DNA of 64,000 nt, from positions 18,817-82,816 of the forward strand of contig NZ_AXAI01000012.1 in NCBI RefSeq assembly GCF_000472425.1, read 5' to 3'. Origin of the DNA: Bradyrhizobium sp. Tv2a-2 (GTDB lineage: Bacteria > Pseudomonadota > Alphaproteobacteria > Rhizobiales > Xanthobacteraceae). This document shows positions 34,937 through 43,820 of the stretch, in pieces. The notes under the pieces were generated by a model. It was not told the origin of the DNA and did not search any database. It saw only the letters and a program-made list of their open reading frames with translations. A program made the translations under genes and the position numbers. Each line of letters opens with the position of its first letter. Positions within the stretch are counted from its first letter, which is position 1.

Positions 34937-36682
34937 TTACTGCGTTGTCTTTGATGCCGCAAGAATAAGGCGGTCGGGCGGCGGCAAATCGAAGCGCGGT
35001 TCGATCCCCAGCAGCGGTGCAATCCGGGCGATCACGTTGCCGGCGGTCGGCACGGCGTTCCAGCCGGAGGTGATGAACCCGTAAGTTTCCTTCAGCGCCT
35101 GCGGCTCGTCGAGCATGATGAGGACCTGGTAACGGGGATTGTCCGCAGGGAGAATGCCCGTAAAGGCCGTGAGCACACGCTTCTTGGCATAACGGCCGTT
35201 GATGACCTTTTCCGCGGTGCCGGTTTTCCCGCCGATATAATAGCCGTTGACGTCGGCCTTGCGCGCCGTGCCGACCTCGGCGTTGAGGCGCATCAGGAAC
35301 CGCATCTTTTCCGACGTCTCGGGCTTGATCACCCGCTTGGCCAGCTGCATCGCCTCCGCCTCGCTGCGCTTCAGGAAGGTCGGCGGAATCAAATAGCCGC
35401 CATTGACCAGCGCGCTGACGCCCATGACCGCCTGCAGCGGCGCTACCGCGATGCCATGGCCGAAGGCGATGGTGATGGTGTTGAGGTCGCCCCAGTGCCG
35501 CGGCACGATCGGGGACGCACTCTCCGGCAGCTCGGTACGAAGCCGCTCGAGCTGCCCCATCTTGCGCAGGAAGGCCTTGTGCGCTTCCACCCCTTGCGAC
35601 AGCGCGATTCTGGCGGCGCCGATGTTGGAGGAGAAGGTGAACACCTCCTTCATGCTGATGAAGCGGCCCTTGGGCTCATCGTCATGGATCGCGAACCTGC
35701 CGTAGTGCAGCGGCGCGCGCGCATCCCACATCGAGTTGAGGTCGTATTTGCCGGTATCCAGCGCCATCGCGAGCGTAAAGGCCTTGAAGGTCGAGCCCAT
35801 CTCGTAGACGCCGGTGGTCAGGCGGTTGATGCGATCGGGATCGTGCGCTTCCTTCGGGTTGTTCGGATCGAAATCCGGCAGCGACACCATGGCCACGACT
35901 TCGCCGGTCCTGACATTGGTGACGAGGCCCGATGCCGCCTTGGCGTGAAACTTGTCTTTCGCCTTTTGCAGCTCGTCGCGCAGCGCGTGCTCGACGCGTA
36001 GGTCGACCGACAATTCGATCGGCTGCTGCAGGCGGTCGGTGGCAAAGCCCGCGCGATGCAGATCGGCCAGACCATTATTGTCCAGCCATTTCTCCATGCC
36101 GGCGATGCCCTGGTTGTCGATATTGACGAGACCGATCAGATGGGCGACTTCGTTGCCGGTGGGATAGACACGCTTGTTCTCGCGCAGGAAGCCGACACCG
36201 GGAATGCCAAGTCGGTGGATTTCCAGCTGCTGCTTCGGCGTGATATCGCGCTTCAGCCAGACGAAGCCCTTTCGCGACGACAGGCGGTCGCGCACCTCGT
36301 CCGTGTCGAGGTCGGGCAGCGTGGCGGTCAGGAGCTCGGTCGCCTCGTCGGTGTCGATGAGCCGGCGCGGCTCGGCGAACAGGCTCGGCGCCTTGACGTC
36401 GGTTGCGAGGATCTCGCCATTGCGGTCGATGATGTCGGGCCGCGCGGTCGCGATCGCATCGTGCGCGGCAGCCTGACGCCCGCCATGCGCATCCGCGCCG
36501 ATCGCAAACATCACGAGCCGCCCGCCGATCACCGCATAGATCGCGGCAAAGGCGAGGATCGCAAGACCGACACGCGCACGCGCTTTCGCAATGCGATCGA
36601 CATTGCGCCCGTAGAGCAGGCTGCGGATCAGCCGCCGCCGCCACGGTTCCGGTTTTGCCTTTGGTTGTGCCGCTTCCGTCAT
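34937..36682 (-). CDS. ftsI: Peptidoglycan transpeptidase FtsI (PBP3)
   Basis: A 581-residue division-specific class B penicillin-binding protein. A cytoplasmic tail and one transmembrane helix (ARVGLAILAFAAIYAVIGGRLVMFAI) precede the PBP dimerisation domain and the transpeptidase domain. Catalytic motifs are SxxK in GSTFKAFTLAMAL, SxN in FSSNIGAARIA and KTGTA in GGKTGTAEKV. It overlaps ftsL by four bases and is followed 87 bp later by murE. Confidence 0.97.
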   Translation of the reverse strand: MTEAAQPKAKPEPWRRRLIRSLLYGRNVDRIAKARARVGLAILAFAAIYAVIGGRLVMFAIGADAHGGRQAAAHDAIATARPDIIDRNGEILATDVKAPSLFAEPRRLIDTDEATELLTATLPDLDTDEVRDRLSSRKGFVWLKRDITPKQQLEIHRLGIPGVGFLRENKRVYPTGNEVAHLIGLVNIDNQGIAGMEKWLDNNGLADLHRAGFATDRLQQPIELSVDLRVEHALRDELQKAKDKFHAKAASGLVTNVRTGEVVAMVSLPDFDPNNPKEAHDPDRINRLTTGVYEMGSTFKAFTLAMALDTGKYDLNSMWDARAPLHYGRFAIHDDEPKGRFISMKEVFTFSSNIGAARIALSQGVEAHKAFLRKMGQLERLRTELPESASPIVPRHWGDLNTITIAFGHGIAVAPLQAVMGVSALVNGGYLIPPTFLKRSEAEAMQLAKRVIKPETSEKMRFLMRLNAEVGTARKADVNGYYIGGKTGTAEKVINGRYAKKRVLTAFTGILPADNPRYQVLIMLDEPQALKETYGFITSGWNAVPTAGNVIARIAPLLGIEPRFDLPPPDRLILAASKTTQ

Positions 36683-37071
36683 TGCTTGCTCTCCGGCTGC
36701 GACACCGAGCCGGTGACGCTGGCCGCATCTGCGGGCGCATCGATGATGCTGATCATCGCGCCGATCGGATCGGGATCGCCGGGCTTGACCAGGCTCGGCG
36801 GCCGCTCGGGCAGGTTTTTCAAATCGTCATATTGGCGGGCGTTGATCGGCTTGAGCGGCAGATGGCGCTCGACGAGGCCCTGCAGGCGGAGCGGCGCATC
36901 GAGCTTGGCCCATTCGGAGTGCAGCACCGCAATGGCGTCGCGCTCTTCACGAATCTGCGCATGCAGCTTCAAGACGCGCTCGGTGCGCGCGGTCGATTCC
37001 ATCTTGATTCGGTAGACGTAGGCGGCTGCGAATATGAGCGCGCCGATCACGAGGAGGTGAAGGATCCGCAT
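36679..37071 (-). CDS. ftsL: Cell division protein FtsL
   Basis: A 130-residue bitopic protein: a transmembrane helix at residues 4-20 (LHLLVIGALIFAAAYVYRI), then a coiled-coil stretch (TERVLKLHAQIREERDAIAVLHSEWAKL) and a conserved-looking LQGLVERHLPLKPINARQYDDLKNLPERPP. It recruits FtsW/FtsI together with FtsB and FtsQ. Identified by size, topology and position between rsmH and ftsI, as FtsL diverges quickly. Confidence 0.9.
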   Translation of the reverse strand: MRILHLLVIGALIFAAAYVYRIKMESTARTERVLKLHAQIREERDAIAVLHSEWAKLDAPLRLQGLVERHLPLKPINARQYDDLKNLPERPPSLVKPGDPDPIGAMISIIDAPADAASVTGSVSQPESKQ

Positions 37072-37075
37072 CGCC

Positions 37076-38071
37076 CTAGCCTCCCCGCATCACTTCGGCC
37101 AGTCGTGGCCATGAGGCCAAGGGCTGTGGCGGATGCGCAGCGGCCTCGGTGCGGATTGCCGCGCGCAGCTTGGCGCTGCGGGCGCGCGGATTGGCGGCGG
37201 TCTCGCCATCATCAGCCACCAGCGGCCGGCGGGTCAGGAGCCTGAAGCTCGGCACAATCTGCGCGACCTCAGGCAGATGCCGCGAGCCGCCGCCGGTCTT
37301 GCTGCGCTCGGAGAAGAAATTCTTGACGATGCGGTCTTCCAGCGAATGGAAGGACACGACCACAAGCCGCCCGCCGGGCTTGAGCACGCGTTCAGCCGCT
37401 TCCAGCGCCTCCTGCAATTCGTCGAGCTCTTCGTTGACGAAGATCCGCAACGCCTGGAAGGTGCGCGTGGCCGGGTGGATGTCGCCCGGCCTGGACCGCA
37501 CCGTGCGCGCGACGATATCGGCGAGCGCACGGGTGGTCGTGATGGGCGCTTCCTTGCGCGCGGCGACAATGGCGCGGGCAACGCCGCGCGAATGGCGCTC
37601 CTCGCCAAAGAGATAGATGATGTTGGCGAGTTCGGCTTCGCCGGCGCGCGCGACCACGTCGGCCGCGCTGGCACCGGACGAGCCCATCCGCATGTCGAGC
37701 GGACCGTCGAGGCGGAAGGAGAAGCCGCGCCCGGCCTGGTCGAGCTGCATGGAGGAAACGCCGACATCCATCACAACGCCGTCGACGCTCTCGAGACCTT
37801 GCGCGGCCGAGATGTCCGCCAGATGGGAAAAGCGGTCCTCGACCAGCGTCAGCCTGCCGCCGGCCTGCTCGACCAGATCGAATCCCCCGGCGATGGCGGT
37901 GCGGTCACGGTCGATGCCGATGACCCGGGTACCGCTGGTTTCGAGAATCGCGCGGCTGTATCCGCCGGCACCGAAGGTGGCATCGACATAGATGCCGCCT
38001 TGGCGTGGCGCGAGCTGTTCCAGCACCTCGCGCAGCAGCACGGGAACATGGCGTGGCGAGCCCGCGCTCAT
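37076..38071 (-). CDS. rsmH: 16S rRNA (cytosine-1402-N4)-methyltransferase
   Basis: A 331-residue SAM-dependent rRNA methyltransferase, formerly MraW. It has HVPVLLREVLEQLAPRQGGIYVDATFGAGGYS, VIGIDRDRTAI, DGVVMDVGVSSMQLDQAGRGFSFRLDGPLDMRM, and TRTFQALRIFVNEELDEL, all family hallmarks. The start at 38071 is the family's; the frame stays open to 38254 with Arg-rich sequence. It is the first gene of the dcw operon here, since no mraZ lies upstream. Confidence 0.97.
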   Translation of the reverse strand: MSAGSPRHVPVLLREVLEQLAPRQGGIYVDATFGAGGYSRAILETSGTRVIGIDRDRTAIAGGFDLVEQAGGRLTLVEDRFSHLADISAAQGLESVDGVVMDVGVSSMQLDQAGRGFSFRLDGPLDMRMGSSGASAADVVARAGEAELANIIYLFGEERHSRGVARAIVAARKEAPITTTRALADIVARTVRSRPGDIHPATRTFQALRIFVNEELDELQEALEAAERVLKPGGRLVVVSFHSLEDRIVKNFFSERSKTGGGSRHLPEVAQIVPSFRLLTRRPLVADDGETAANPRARSAKLRAAIRTEAAAHPPQPLASWPRLAEVMRGG

Positions 38072-38653
38072 GGGGCGGCGCCCCGCACGCAATCGCAAGG
38101 TAAACGGAAACTTAACGGTCGCCGGCCCATGGCGCCTCAAACTCCTGCGCTCGCCGCAGCGTTCTCGAACGCGCCGCCGCTCCGCGCCAATGCTTAATCC
38201 GCGCGCTTCATCCCGCAAACCCTGTTTTCCGGCTGGAATTTGCTGGGCTGACATGGGATTTCGAGCGTGTGAGAGGCTTGCCGTTCCCCAAACCGGTTCG
38301 GCTCTTCACCACTTAGTAAGGGCGGATAGGCTTAAGAAAGCGTTGATGGGGACGTCACAATCAAGAAAGCGAATCGGATCGAGCGGGTTCCCGACGCGCG
38401 GCCAAGGGACCGCCGATGCATTAAGCAAACGCCCTGAAGCAAACACCCTGTCAAAATGCAGAGGCAGCTTGACGTCGCCACTGATTGCGCTGACGCTGAA
38501 GTAAAGAAACAGTTAAAATTATTTTTGCCGAAATGCGACGCGAGTCGCCCTCATCTGTGGTTTGACTGTCCAATGTCGTCTGGTTCGCCTCCGTCCAATG
38601 GATCTGATTCGAAGCGTCAGCGCGCGCTTCCGATCCCGAAGGAGGCTGCGAAC
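38072..38653. other. Divergent promoter region, rsmH / amidase; no mraZ
   Basis: 582 bp without a credible gene on either strand. It must hold the dcw promoter leftwards and the amidase promoter rightwards. It contains two tandem 14-bp copies of AAGCAAACRCCCTG (38423-38436 and 38437-38450). The MraZ recognition repeats (GTGGG triplets) and the mraZ gene itself are not seen. Confidence 0.6.
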
Positions 38654-39433
38654 ATGAAGACTTTCACCCCGGATACCTCGATCGCCTCCGACGTGATCCC
38701 CTCGCCGAATTATGGCGAGCGCAACAGCGGCCGTGACGTCGACATGATCGTGCTGCACTACACCGGCATGCCGGACGTGGAAGGCGCGATTGCGCGGCTG
38801 TGCACCGCCGGCACCGATGTTTCCACCCACTACATCGTGCTGGAAGACGGCCGCATCGTGCAATGCGTGCCCGAATCGAAGCGCGCCTGGCATGCCGGCG
38901 TATCGGCGTGGGCTGGCGAAGAGGACGTCAACTCCTGTTCCATCGGCATCGAGATCGTCAATCGCGGCCATGACTGGGGCTATCCGGATTTCCCGTTGCG
39001 CCAGATCGCCGCCGTGATCGCGCTCTGCCGCGGCATCATGCTCCGCCGCAACGTGCCCTCGCACCGGGTGCTGGCGCATTCCGACGTCGCACCGGCGCGC
39101 AAGAAGGATCCGGGGGAAAAATTTCCCTGGCATTCGCTCGCCAATTCCGGTGTCGGTCACTGGGTGCAGCCGGCGCCGATCACGCGCGGCGAGGCCTTTA
39201 TGCTCGGCACCGTCAGCGACGACGTGCAGAACCTGCAGATGGCGCTCGCCAAATACGGCTACGGCGTGCCGGTGACCGGAAAATATGACGGACCAACCAT
39301 GGAAGTGGTCACCGCCTTCCAGCGCCATTTCCGCCCGGCCCGGGTTGATGGCGTGGCGGATCATTCGACGCTGATGACGCTGCATGCGTTGCTGACGAGT
39401 TTGCCGGCGGAGGGGCGCGCGGGGGTGAAGTAG
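38654..39433 (+). CDS. N-acetylmuramoyl-L-alanine amidase with peptidoglycan-binding domain
   Basis: A 259-residue Amidase_2 (AmpD/AmiD-type) zinc hydrolase that cuts the MurNAc-L-Ala bond. Zinc-site residues are visible in IVLHYTGM and SHRVLAHSDVAPARKKDPGEKFPW. The C-terminal about 70 residues form a PG_binding_1 domain (VQNLQMALAKYGYGVPVTGKYDGPTMEVVTAFQRHF). ATG 38654 is preceded by GAAGGAGG; the frame is open back to 38456 but that part is not family-like. No signal peptide is evident, so it may act in the cytoplasm on recycled muropeptides, as AmpD does. Confidence 0.9.
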   Translation: MKTFTPDTSIASDVIPSPNYGERNSGRDVDMIVLHYTGMPDVEGAIARLCTAGTDVSTHYIVLEDGRIVQCVPESKRAWHAGVSAWAGEEDVNSCSIGIEIVNRGHDWGYPDFPLRQIAAVIALCRGIMLRRNVPSHRVLAHSDVAPARKKDPGEKFPWHSLANSGVGHWVQPAPITRGEAFMLGTVSDDVQNLQMALAKYGYGVPVTGKYDGPTMEVVTAFQRHFRPARVDGVADHSTLMTLHALLTSLPAEGRAGVK

Positions 39434-39524
39434 CGAGATTCCGGCGCTGCAGAGTCTTCCGAAGCGCCCAGTGGCGCCGAACTCGCAATCGGGTGCATCA
39501 CTTGGCGTGACCACATCGCGTGGA

Positions 39525-41324
39525 TCACGGAATGTCCAAGGAAGGCGTTTGCCCGTCCGGATTGATCATTTCAGGCAAGAAGGATAGCTGCGCGCCAGAA
39601 GCTTCGACTTGCCCGGGCTTCAATAGAGCGGTGGCCATGACTGCACACTTCTCCCGGTTTTTGCAGAAGCTCGCTAAATAGTCATAAGGGTGCTTTTGCT
39701 CTATGTAAGCAGCGACTCTAGGGAAAATCTCGTTTATCGCATCACGGGCAGACGTAGTAAGATGATCTTCAGTCACATCGTCACGGCTGTATTGCCGCAC
39801 TGCCGGATCGCGGAAAACCAAGTGCAAAAGGGCCCGGTTCAGGTGAACGGCAATCATGTCAGCGCGAGCGGCGGATGAGCGCCTGAGCTTCTGCAGCTCT
39901 TCATCTACGGCTCGCAGAATGCGAACAGCCCTCCAAAGCCGTATGCTGGTCAAATGATCGTTGAAAAGTTCCGTGTAAGGCGGCCGATCAATTTTCCACC
40001 AAAGTTCGCTAATCTCCCGTTTTACCTGCACTGCTAGTTCGATAGACGCCGCACACCCAAGTGCCTGCGTGGCCTCAGTGATGCTGCATCCATCGTCGCC
40101 GTGAGGATCCTCTTCGCCCGATTTGTACACGTATCGCCTACCATCCAGCGAGAAATCAGTCGCGAGGCGATGCTGTACCGGGTCCATTGCCGCGAAATCT
40201 CTTCGGACAACGGCATTTTGGAAATTGGTTGCTTGGGTTATTTGCCGATCAAATCCGGGCGGACATTTCTCAAGAGATATGATTCTAACTTGCACCCAGG
40301 AATGTTCAAATGCGCTCACTTTGGTGGTTTCAGAGGCTACTCCCCCTTCCCCTTGAGGCAGAATTGTCCCTATAACCCCGACGGTTTGTGCTCCGTTTAC
40401 GACACTTACGCCTTTACAATTGAACAGACCCAGCGCAGTGCCGGGCGAACCTGTCAGGCTTTTTACAACGGAATCACAGATGATAGTGATCCCGTTGTTA
40501 AAATACCAAAAGTATTCTGGGTTCGAGAGCAAAGTATCTCGAAGAGCGTCGTTCACGTCAGATCGATGAAAGAAGTGACGTATGTTTCGGTCGCAGATCG
40601 ATCGTCCATAATCCCTCCACCATCCGGCAACTTCAATCAAGTTGGCTCGGCCGTAATAAGAAAGGAACGGTCGCTCCGTAAAGCCGAATTGGCTTAGCGT
40701 GATTGGAACATCAATTTTGGCCGGTTTCGCAAAAGAGGTTATTAGGCGATAGACTTCCTCCTGATTCAGATGAATCGCCCTTGCCTGCTCAGGCAATGAG
40801 GGCACGTTCAATTCCGTCACGAGGTCGTCTATTTTTCTCCGCCCGTGAAGACCTATCTCAGGCTCTGCGGAGTGGACCGTAATCAAAACGATTGTGATTA
40901 GACGGCTCGCGCGCAGAGCAGACAGGATTTCATTTTCTTTGGCTTTCACTTTCGCGTTAAAGCGATCAAGATTTCCCGCAAGAATGTCTCTTACGCCATC
41001 GGCAAACTTCCCGCTGGCGGCCTCGCTGATTGGCTTGTTTCCTGCGTTGTTCCATTTGCTCTGAACAAAATAGAACGCATCGTTTACTTGATCGAAAAAT
41101 AGCGCGTCGATACCGCTGTCATCGAAGCCGTCCACGAGCGTCCGCGCTGCGGCTTGATCATTAATTCCAGCGAGCATCTTGATACAGAGTGCTGCGAGCG
41201 AACGGGATAGGAAGGCTGTTCGAACGTCTTCGGCCCTTCGATCCTCCCAATCGCTCATATCAACCAGACTCGAAAATGTTTGTTCGAGCACTGATGCTAT
41301 CCGAGTCAGATGATAGTGACCCAT
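39525..41324 (-). CDS. AIPR-family putative phage-defence protein with nuclease-like N-terminus
   Basis: A 599-residue protein recognised as AIPR (abortive infection phage resistance) family by YYGRANLIEVAGWWRD, NIRHFFHRSDVNDALRDTLLSNPEYFWYFNNGITIICD and GVSVVNGAQTVGVI. The N-terminal region resembles a PD-(D/E)XK nuclease active site: DGFDDSGIDALFFDQVNDAFYFVQSKWN (acidic residues followed by QxK). ATG 41324 has AGGGA 8 bases upstream; the frame extends to 41447. Base composition is clearly lower in GC than the flanking genes, and no neighbour is a housekeeping partner, which suggests horizontal acquisition. AIPR proteins occur alone or beside restriction-modification genes; the mechanism is not established. 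Confidence 0.82.
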   Translation of the reverse strand: MGHYHLTRIASVLEQTFSSLVDMSDWEDRRAEDVRTAFLSRSLAALCIKMLAGINDQAAARTLVDGFDDSGIDALFFDQVNDAFYFVQSKWNNAGNKPISEAASGKFADGVRDILAGNLDRFNAKVKAKENEILSALRASRLITIVLITVHSAEPEIGLHGRRKIDDLVTELNVPSLPEQARAIHLNQEEVYRLITSFAKPAKIDVPITLSQFGFTERPFLSYYGRANLIEVAGWWRDYGRSICDRNIRHFFHRSDVNDALRDTLLSNPEYFWYFNNGITIICDSVVKSLTGSPGTALGLFNCKGVSVVNGAQTVGVIGTILPQGEGGVASETTKVSAFEHSWVQVRIISLEKCPPGFDRQITQATNFQNAVVRRDFAAMDPVQHRLATDFSLDGRRYVYKSGEEDPHGDDGCSITEATQALGCAASIELAVQVKREISELWWKIDRPPYTELFNDHLTSIRLWRAVRILRAVDEELQKLRRSSAARADMIAVHLNRALLHLVFRDPAVRQYSRDDVTEDHLTTSARDAINEIFPRVAAYIEQKHPYDYLASFCKNREKCAVMATALLKPGQVEASGAQLSFLPEMINPDGQTPSLDIP

Positions 41325-41564
41325 ATCAATTTCCCTTGCCAGCGATTGATGGCGCAGTGCGCCCCTTATGAGCCGCTCCCCAACCTTGAATAGAAACGCC
41401 GCTATTTCGCAAGCTGTGCAATTCGGAATCCACCGATTCCGAACCATTGATCGTCGTCCCGCGCGTATTTCAAATTAACCTGATGCTCGTTTGAGCTTTT
41501 TGAGAACTCCGATGATGTTCAGAGCCCATCGGCGAGAAACCGATTTAAGCACTCGCACGAGGGA

Positions 41565-41688
41565 GGCGTATCGCGATCGTCACGGACGCGGGCTGGAATG
41601 CGGTGGACGCCAAGATGCGGTTCGACAAGCGGCACGCTAGCAGACGGCGAGTTGCATGGCCCTGGCGTCCTAAAGTTCTGGCGCTAAG
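41565..41688. repeat. Long interspersed repeat, family F (partial copy 1)
   Basis: GGCGTATCGCGATCGTCACG and the next 26 bp are identical to 43235-43280; similarity then continues with scattered changes to GGCGCTAAG. It lies immediately downstream of the nucleotidyltransferase-like gene in direct orientation to copy 2. Confidence 0.85.
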
Positions 41689-41710
41689 CAAGCCGCCGAC
41701 GCCCAGCGCA

Positions 41711-42976
41711 TCAACCGTGCCCTTCCATTTCCTGGACGCGCCGTTGCAGCGGGGAAACCCATCCGCCGCGCTCCTTGATCAATCTCCATCGGAAGTGTTT
41801 GGCGACCAAGATTGCGGCATCCATATAGTCGGTGCCACGCGCGAAATGCGCGTAGATTTCCGTCTCGATCAGTGGAGTGACCGGATTTTTGTAATATTCG
41901 CTGATGTAGTAGCTGACGCGCTCGCGGTACTCATCCCACTCCATTCCGTGCGCCTTCTCGGCGGCAGCCTCGGAAGCGGCCACGCCCCAGTATGACAGCA
42001 GGTCATGTGCGGAGTTGTCACTCCAATCGCGAAACAATCGTTGCGAGCGGGGTTTCGACAATATGGCGGCAACGTCCTGACACCAGCGTGCGACCTCGAT
42101 AGGGTCGGCATTGATATCGGGGTTCGACGTTAGCCATTCGTTGACCTGTCGCAGCGGCTCGTGCAGGCGCCAGTCGAACGCCTCCATCTCGGCGCGACGC
42201 TTAGCGTCGGGCAGCCATTCGAACAGCACCCGGAATTTTGTTTCGAGATCGAGAGTCGAGCGCGTGTTGAATGACAGGCGCGACTTGCGTGCCCGGAGCA
42301 ACCGCAGGACCTCGCTATCGCCATAGTTTAGCCTCGCCATGAAACCCAAGGTCTTGCCGCTGTTGTCGGCCCGATAGTGCGCTTCGTCGATGTGTTGCTC
42401 GCGGCGCGGCGCGACCTCAACCACGAGATCGATGTCCCCGAGGTCATTGCCGTCGGTGAGATACGATCCGAACGCGGTGATCTTGTGTATGAAGAATACC
42501 AACTCATCGCGCCTATTGATCTCGTTGGCCCGTGCGATCAGGGCAGCGACCTCCTTGTCGGCCTTCGCTCGGTCAAACCTCGGCGTCAGGTTCGCAGCCG
42601 CGAGCCGCTGACCGTTCACACTGGTCTGGTACTTGGCTTCATCGAACTTGTGCTCCGGCTCGTGGGGTTCGAGGTAACCCTCATCGAGCAGCGTCGCGAA
42701 CACGCGTTCGGCCTCAGTGAGCTTGATCGGCTTGAACTTGAAGCGCCAAATTTTGCAATAATCCTTGCGATCTTCAGCATCGCATCGCTGGCGAAGGCTC
42801 TTCGGGATTGTCGGATCGGCCTTGCAGGCGGCGTCCACCGTGCTACGCCAGTGCTCGTCATTGAGGAACTCAAGCACCGTGTCCGCGTCGATTCGGTGTA
42901 CGTTGAGGTGACGCATCAGATCGCGCGCTGTCTTGACCGGCAATCCGGCGATGCTGTTTTTGGAATCGAACTTCAT
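41711..42976 (-). CDS. Nucleotidyltransferase-fold protein of unknown function
   Basis: A 421-residue protein. Its centre has the DNA-polymerase-beta-type nucleotidyltransferase signature: Gly170-Ser171 followed ten residues later by Asp181-x-Asp183 (ITAFGSYLTDG...GDIDLVVEV), the two metal-binding acids. The N-terminal ~165 residues and C-terminal ~200 residues (helical, Trp-rich: EVARWCQDVAAIL, SYYISEYYKNPVTPLI) match no family I know. Related folds serve as antitoxin/toxin nucleotidyltransferases (MNT, AbiEii), CCA-adding or 2-5A-like enzymes, so a defence or toxin-antitoxin role is possible, not shown. It is flanked by direct repeats and lies next to the AIPR gene. Confidence 0.6.
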   Translation of the reverse strand: MKFDSKNSIAGLPVKTARDLMRHLNVHRIDADTVLEFLNDEHWRSTVDAACKADPTIPKSLRQRCDAEDRKDYCKIWRFKFKPIKLTEAERVFATLLDEGYLEPHEPEHKFDEAKYQTSVNGQRLAAANLTPRFDRAKADKEVAALIARANEINRRDELVFFIHKITAFGSYLTDGNDLGDIDLVVEVAPRREQHIDEAHYRADNSGKTLGFMARLNYGDSEVLRLLRARKSRLSFNTRSTLDLETKFRVLFEWLPDAKRRAEMEAFDWRLHEPLRQVNEWLTSNPDINADPIEVARWCQDVAAILSKPRSQRLFRDWSDNSAHDLLSYWGVAASEAAAEKAHGMEWDEYRERVSYYISEYYKNPVTPLIETEIYAHFARGTDYMDAAILVAKHFRWRLIKERGGWVSPLQRRVQEMEGHG

Positions 42977-43234
42977 TTTGGTCTGTGTTGCTCCAGGCTG
43001 CGTGCGCGGCTCTCCCGACGCTTCGACACCGGTCCAATGCGGCTATATCAATAGACGTGTTGGCAACTCAATTTCGAGAGCCCGCTCGCGGTGATTGCAA
43101 ATCGCTTCCCCCACCCCTCTATACCAGCAGCTGAGCCCGAGCCATGCAAAATAGGACAGCGGCGAGTTCGCACCCTCTTGACCTGCTCCAAATAATCCCT
43201 TATGTTCACGTTCTGTTCTAGTCCAGAATCGAGG
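42977..43234. other. Non-coding stretch before family F copy 2
   Basis: 258 bp with no credible ORF, RNA gene or known repeat. It presumably holds the promoter of the nucleotidyltransferase-like gene. Confidence 0.4.
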
Positions 43235-43660
43235 GGCGTATCGCGATCGTCACGGACGCGGGCTGGAATGCGGTGGACGCTGAGATGCCGTTCGACGAGC
43301 GGTGTGCTCGCGTACGGCGAAGTCGTGTGGTCCTGGCGCCCCAGATATCTGGCGCTAAGTCGGTGACGATGCTTGCGCATGGCGCTGACGACGGTGGCAA
43401 ACGGAATGGTTCACCGAGGAGAGCTCGTATAAGCCGTAAAACCACTGCGCAGGGAAGGCCGGCGTGATTGCCGCTCTCACCTGTGGTCAACGCGCGCTCG
43501 CGCAACCTTCTTTGCGCGGGGGCCGTGGGTGCAGTTGCGGGCACCCGGTCTTCCCTGCGCCCTCGATCTTTGGAGGGACATGGTTTTGCATAGCCCGGGC
43601 GCCGGTAGCGCCGCGGCAATGCGAACGTGTACCTGCGGCTGTTTGAAAATTGAATCGGAC
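43235..43660. repeat. Long interspersed repeat, family F (copy 2)
   Basis: The first 125 bp (43235-43359) are homologous to 41565-41688. The remainder resembles a repeat I recall from Bradyrhizobium, including an inverted pair GCGCAGGGAAGGCCGG (43447-43462) and CCGGTCTTCCCTGCGC further on. The same 16-mer recurs at 56736-56751. The element is full of spurious open frames but no gene is evident. The 43660 end is approximate. Confidence 0.7.
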
Positions 43661-43737
43661 GCTACGTGCGCAGCTGACGGGTCTGCCGGCGGACATGCTG
43701 GCAAGGGCGAAGTGGAGCGCTTGCCACCCTCTCGGTC

Positions 43738-43820
43738 GTCATGCCCGGGCTTGACCCAGGCATCCACGCGTCGGACAGGCAAAGAAAGACGTGGATGGCC
43801 GGGTCAAGCCCGGCCATGAC
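43738..43820. repeat. Palindromic intergenic repeat, family C
   Basis: GTCATGCCCGGGCTTGACCC left, GGGTCAAGCCCGGCCATGAC right, with inner CCACG/CGTGG. Its right end overlaps the last codons and stop of the sigma-factor gene. Confidence 0.85.

Noticed and set aside
38519..39514. 331-codon minus-strand frame over the amidase
   Set aside because: Antisense shadow; the plus-strand amidase has clear zinc-site motifs and a good ribosome binding site.
39434..39524. Possible tRNA or attachment site at the island's left edge
   Set aside because: No cloverleaf, T-loop GTTCGAATC or repeated attachment core is visible; the island therefore has no recognisable att site there.
41597..41995. 130-codon plus-strand ORF starting inside the family F repeat
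   Set aside because: It runs from repeat sequence into the antisense of the nucleotidyltransferase-like gene and has no ribosome binding site or domain.
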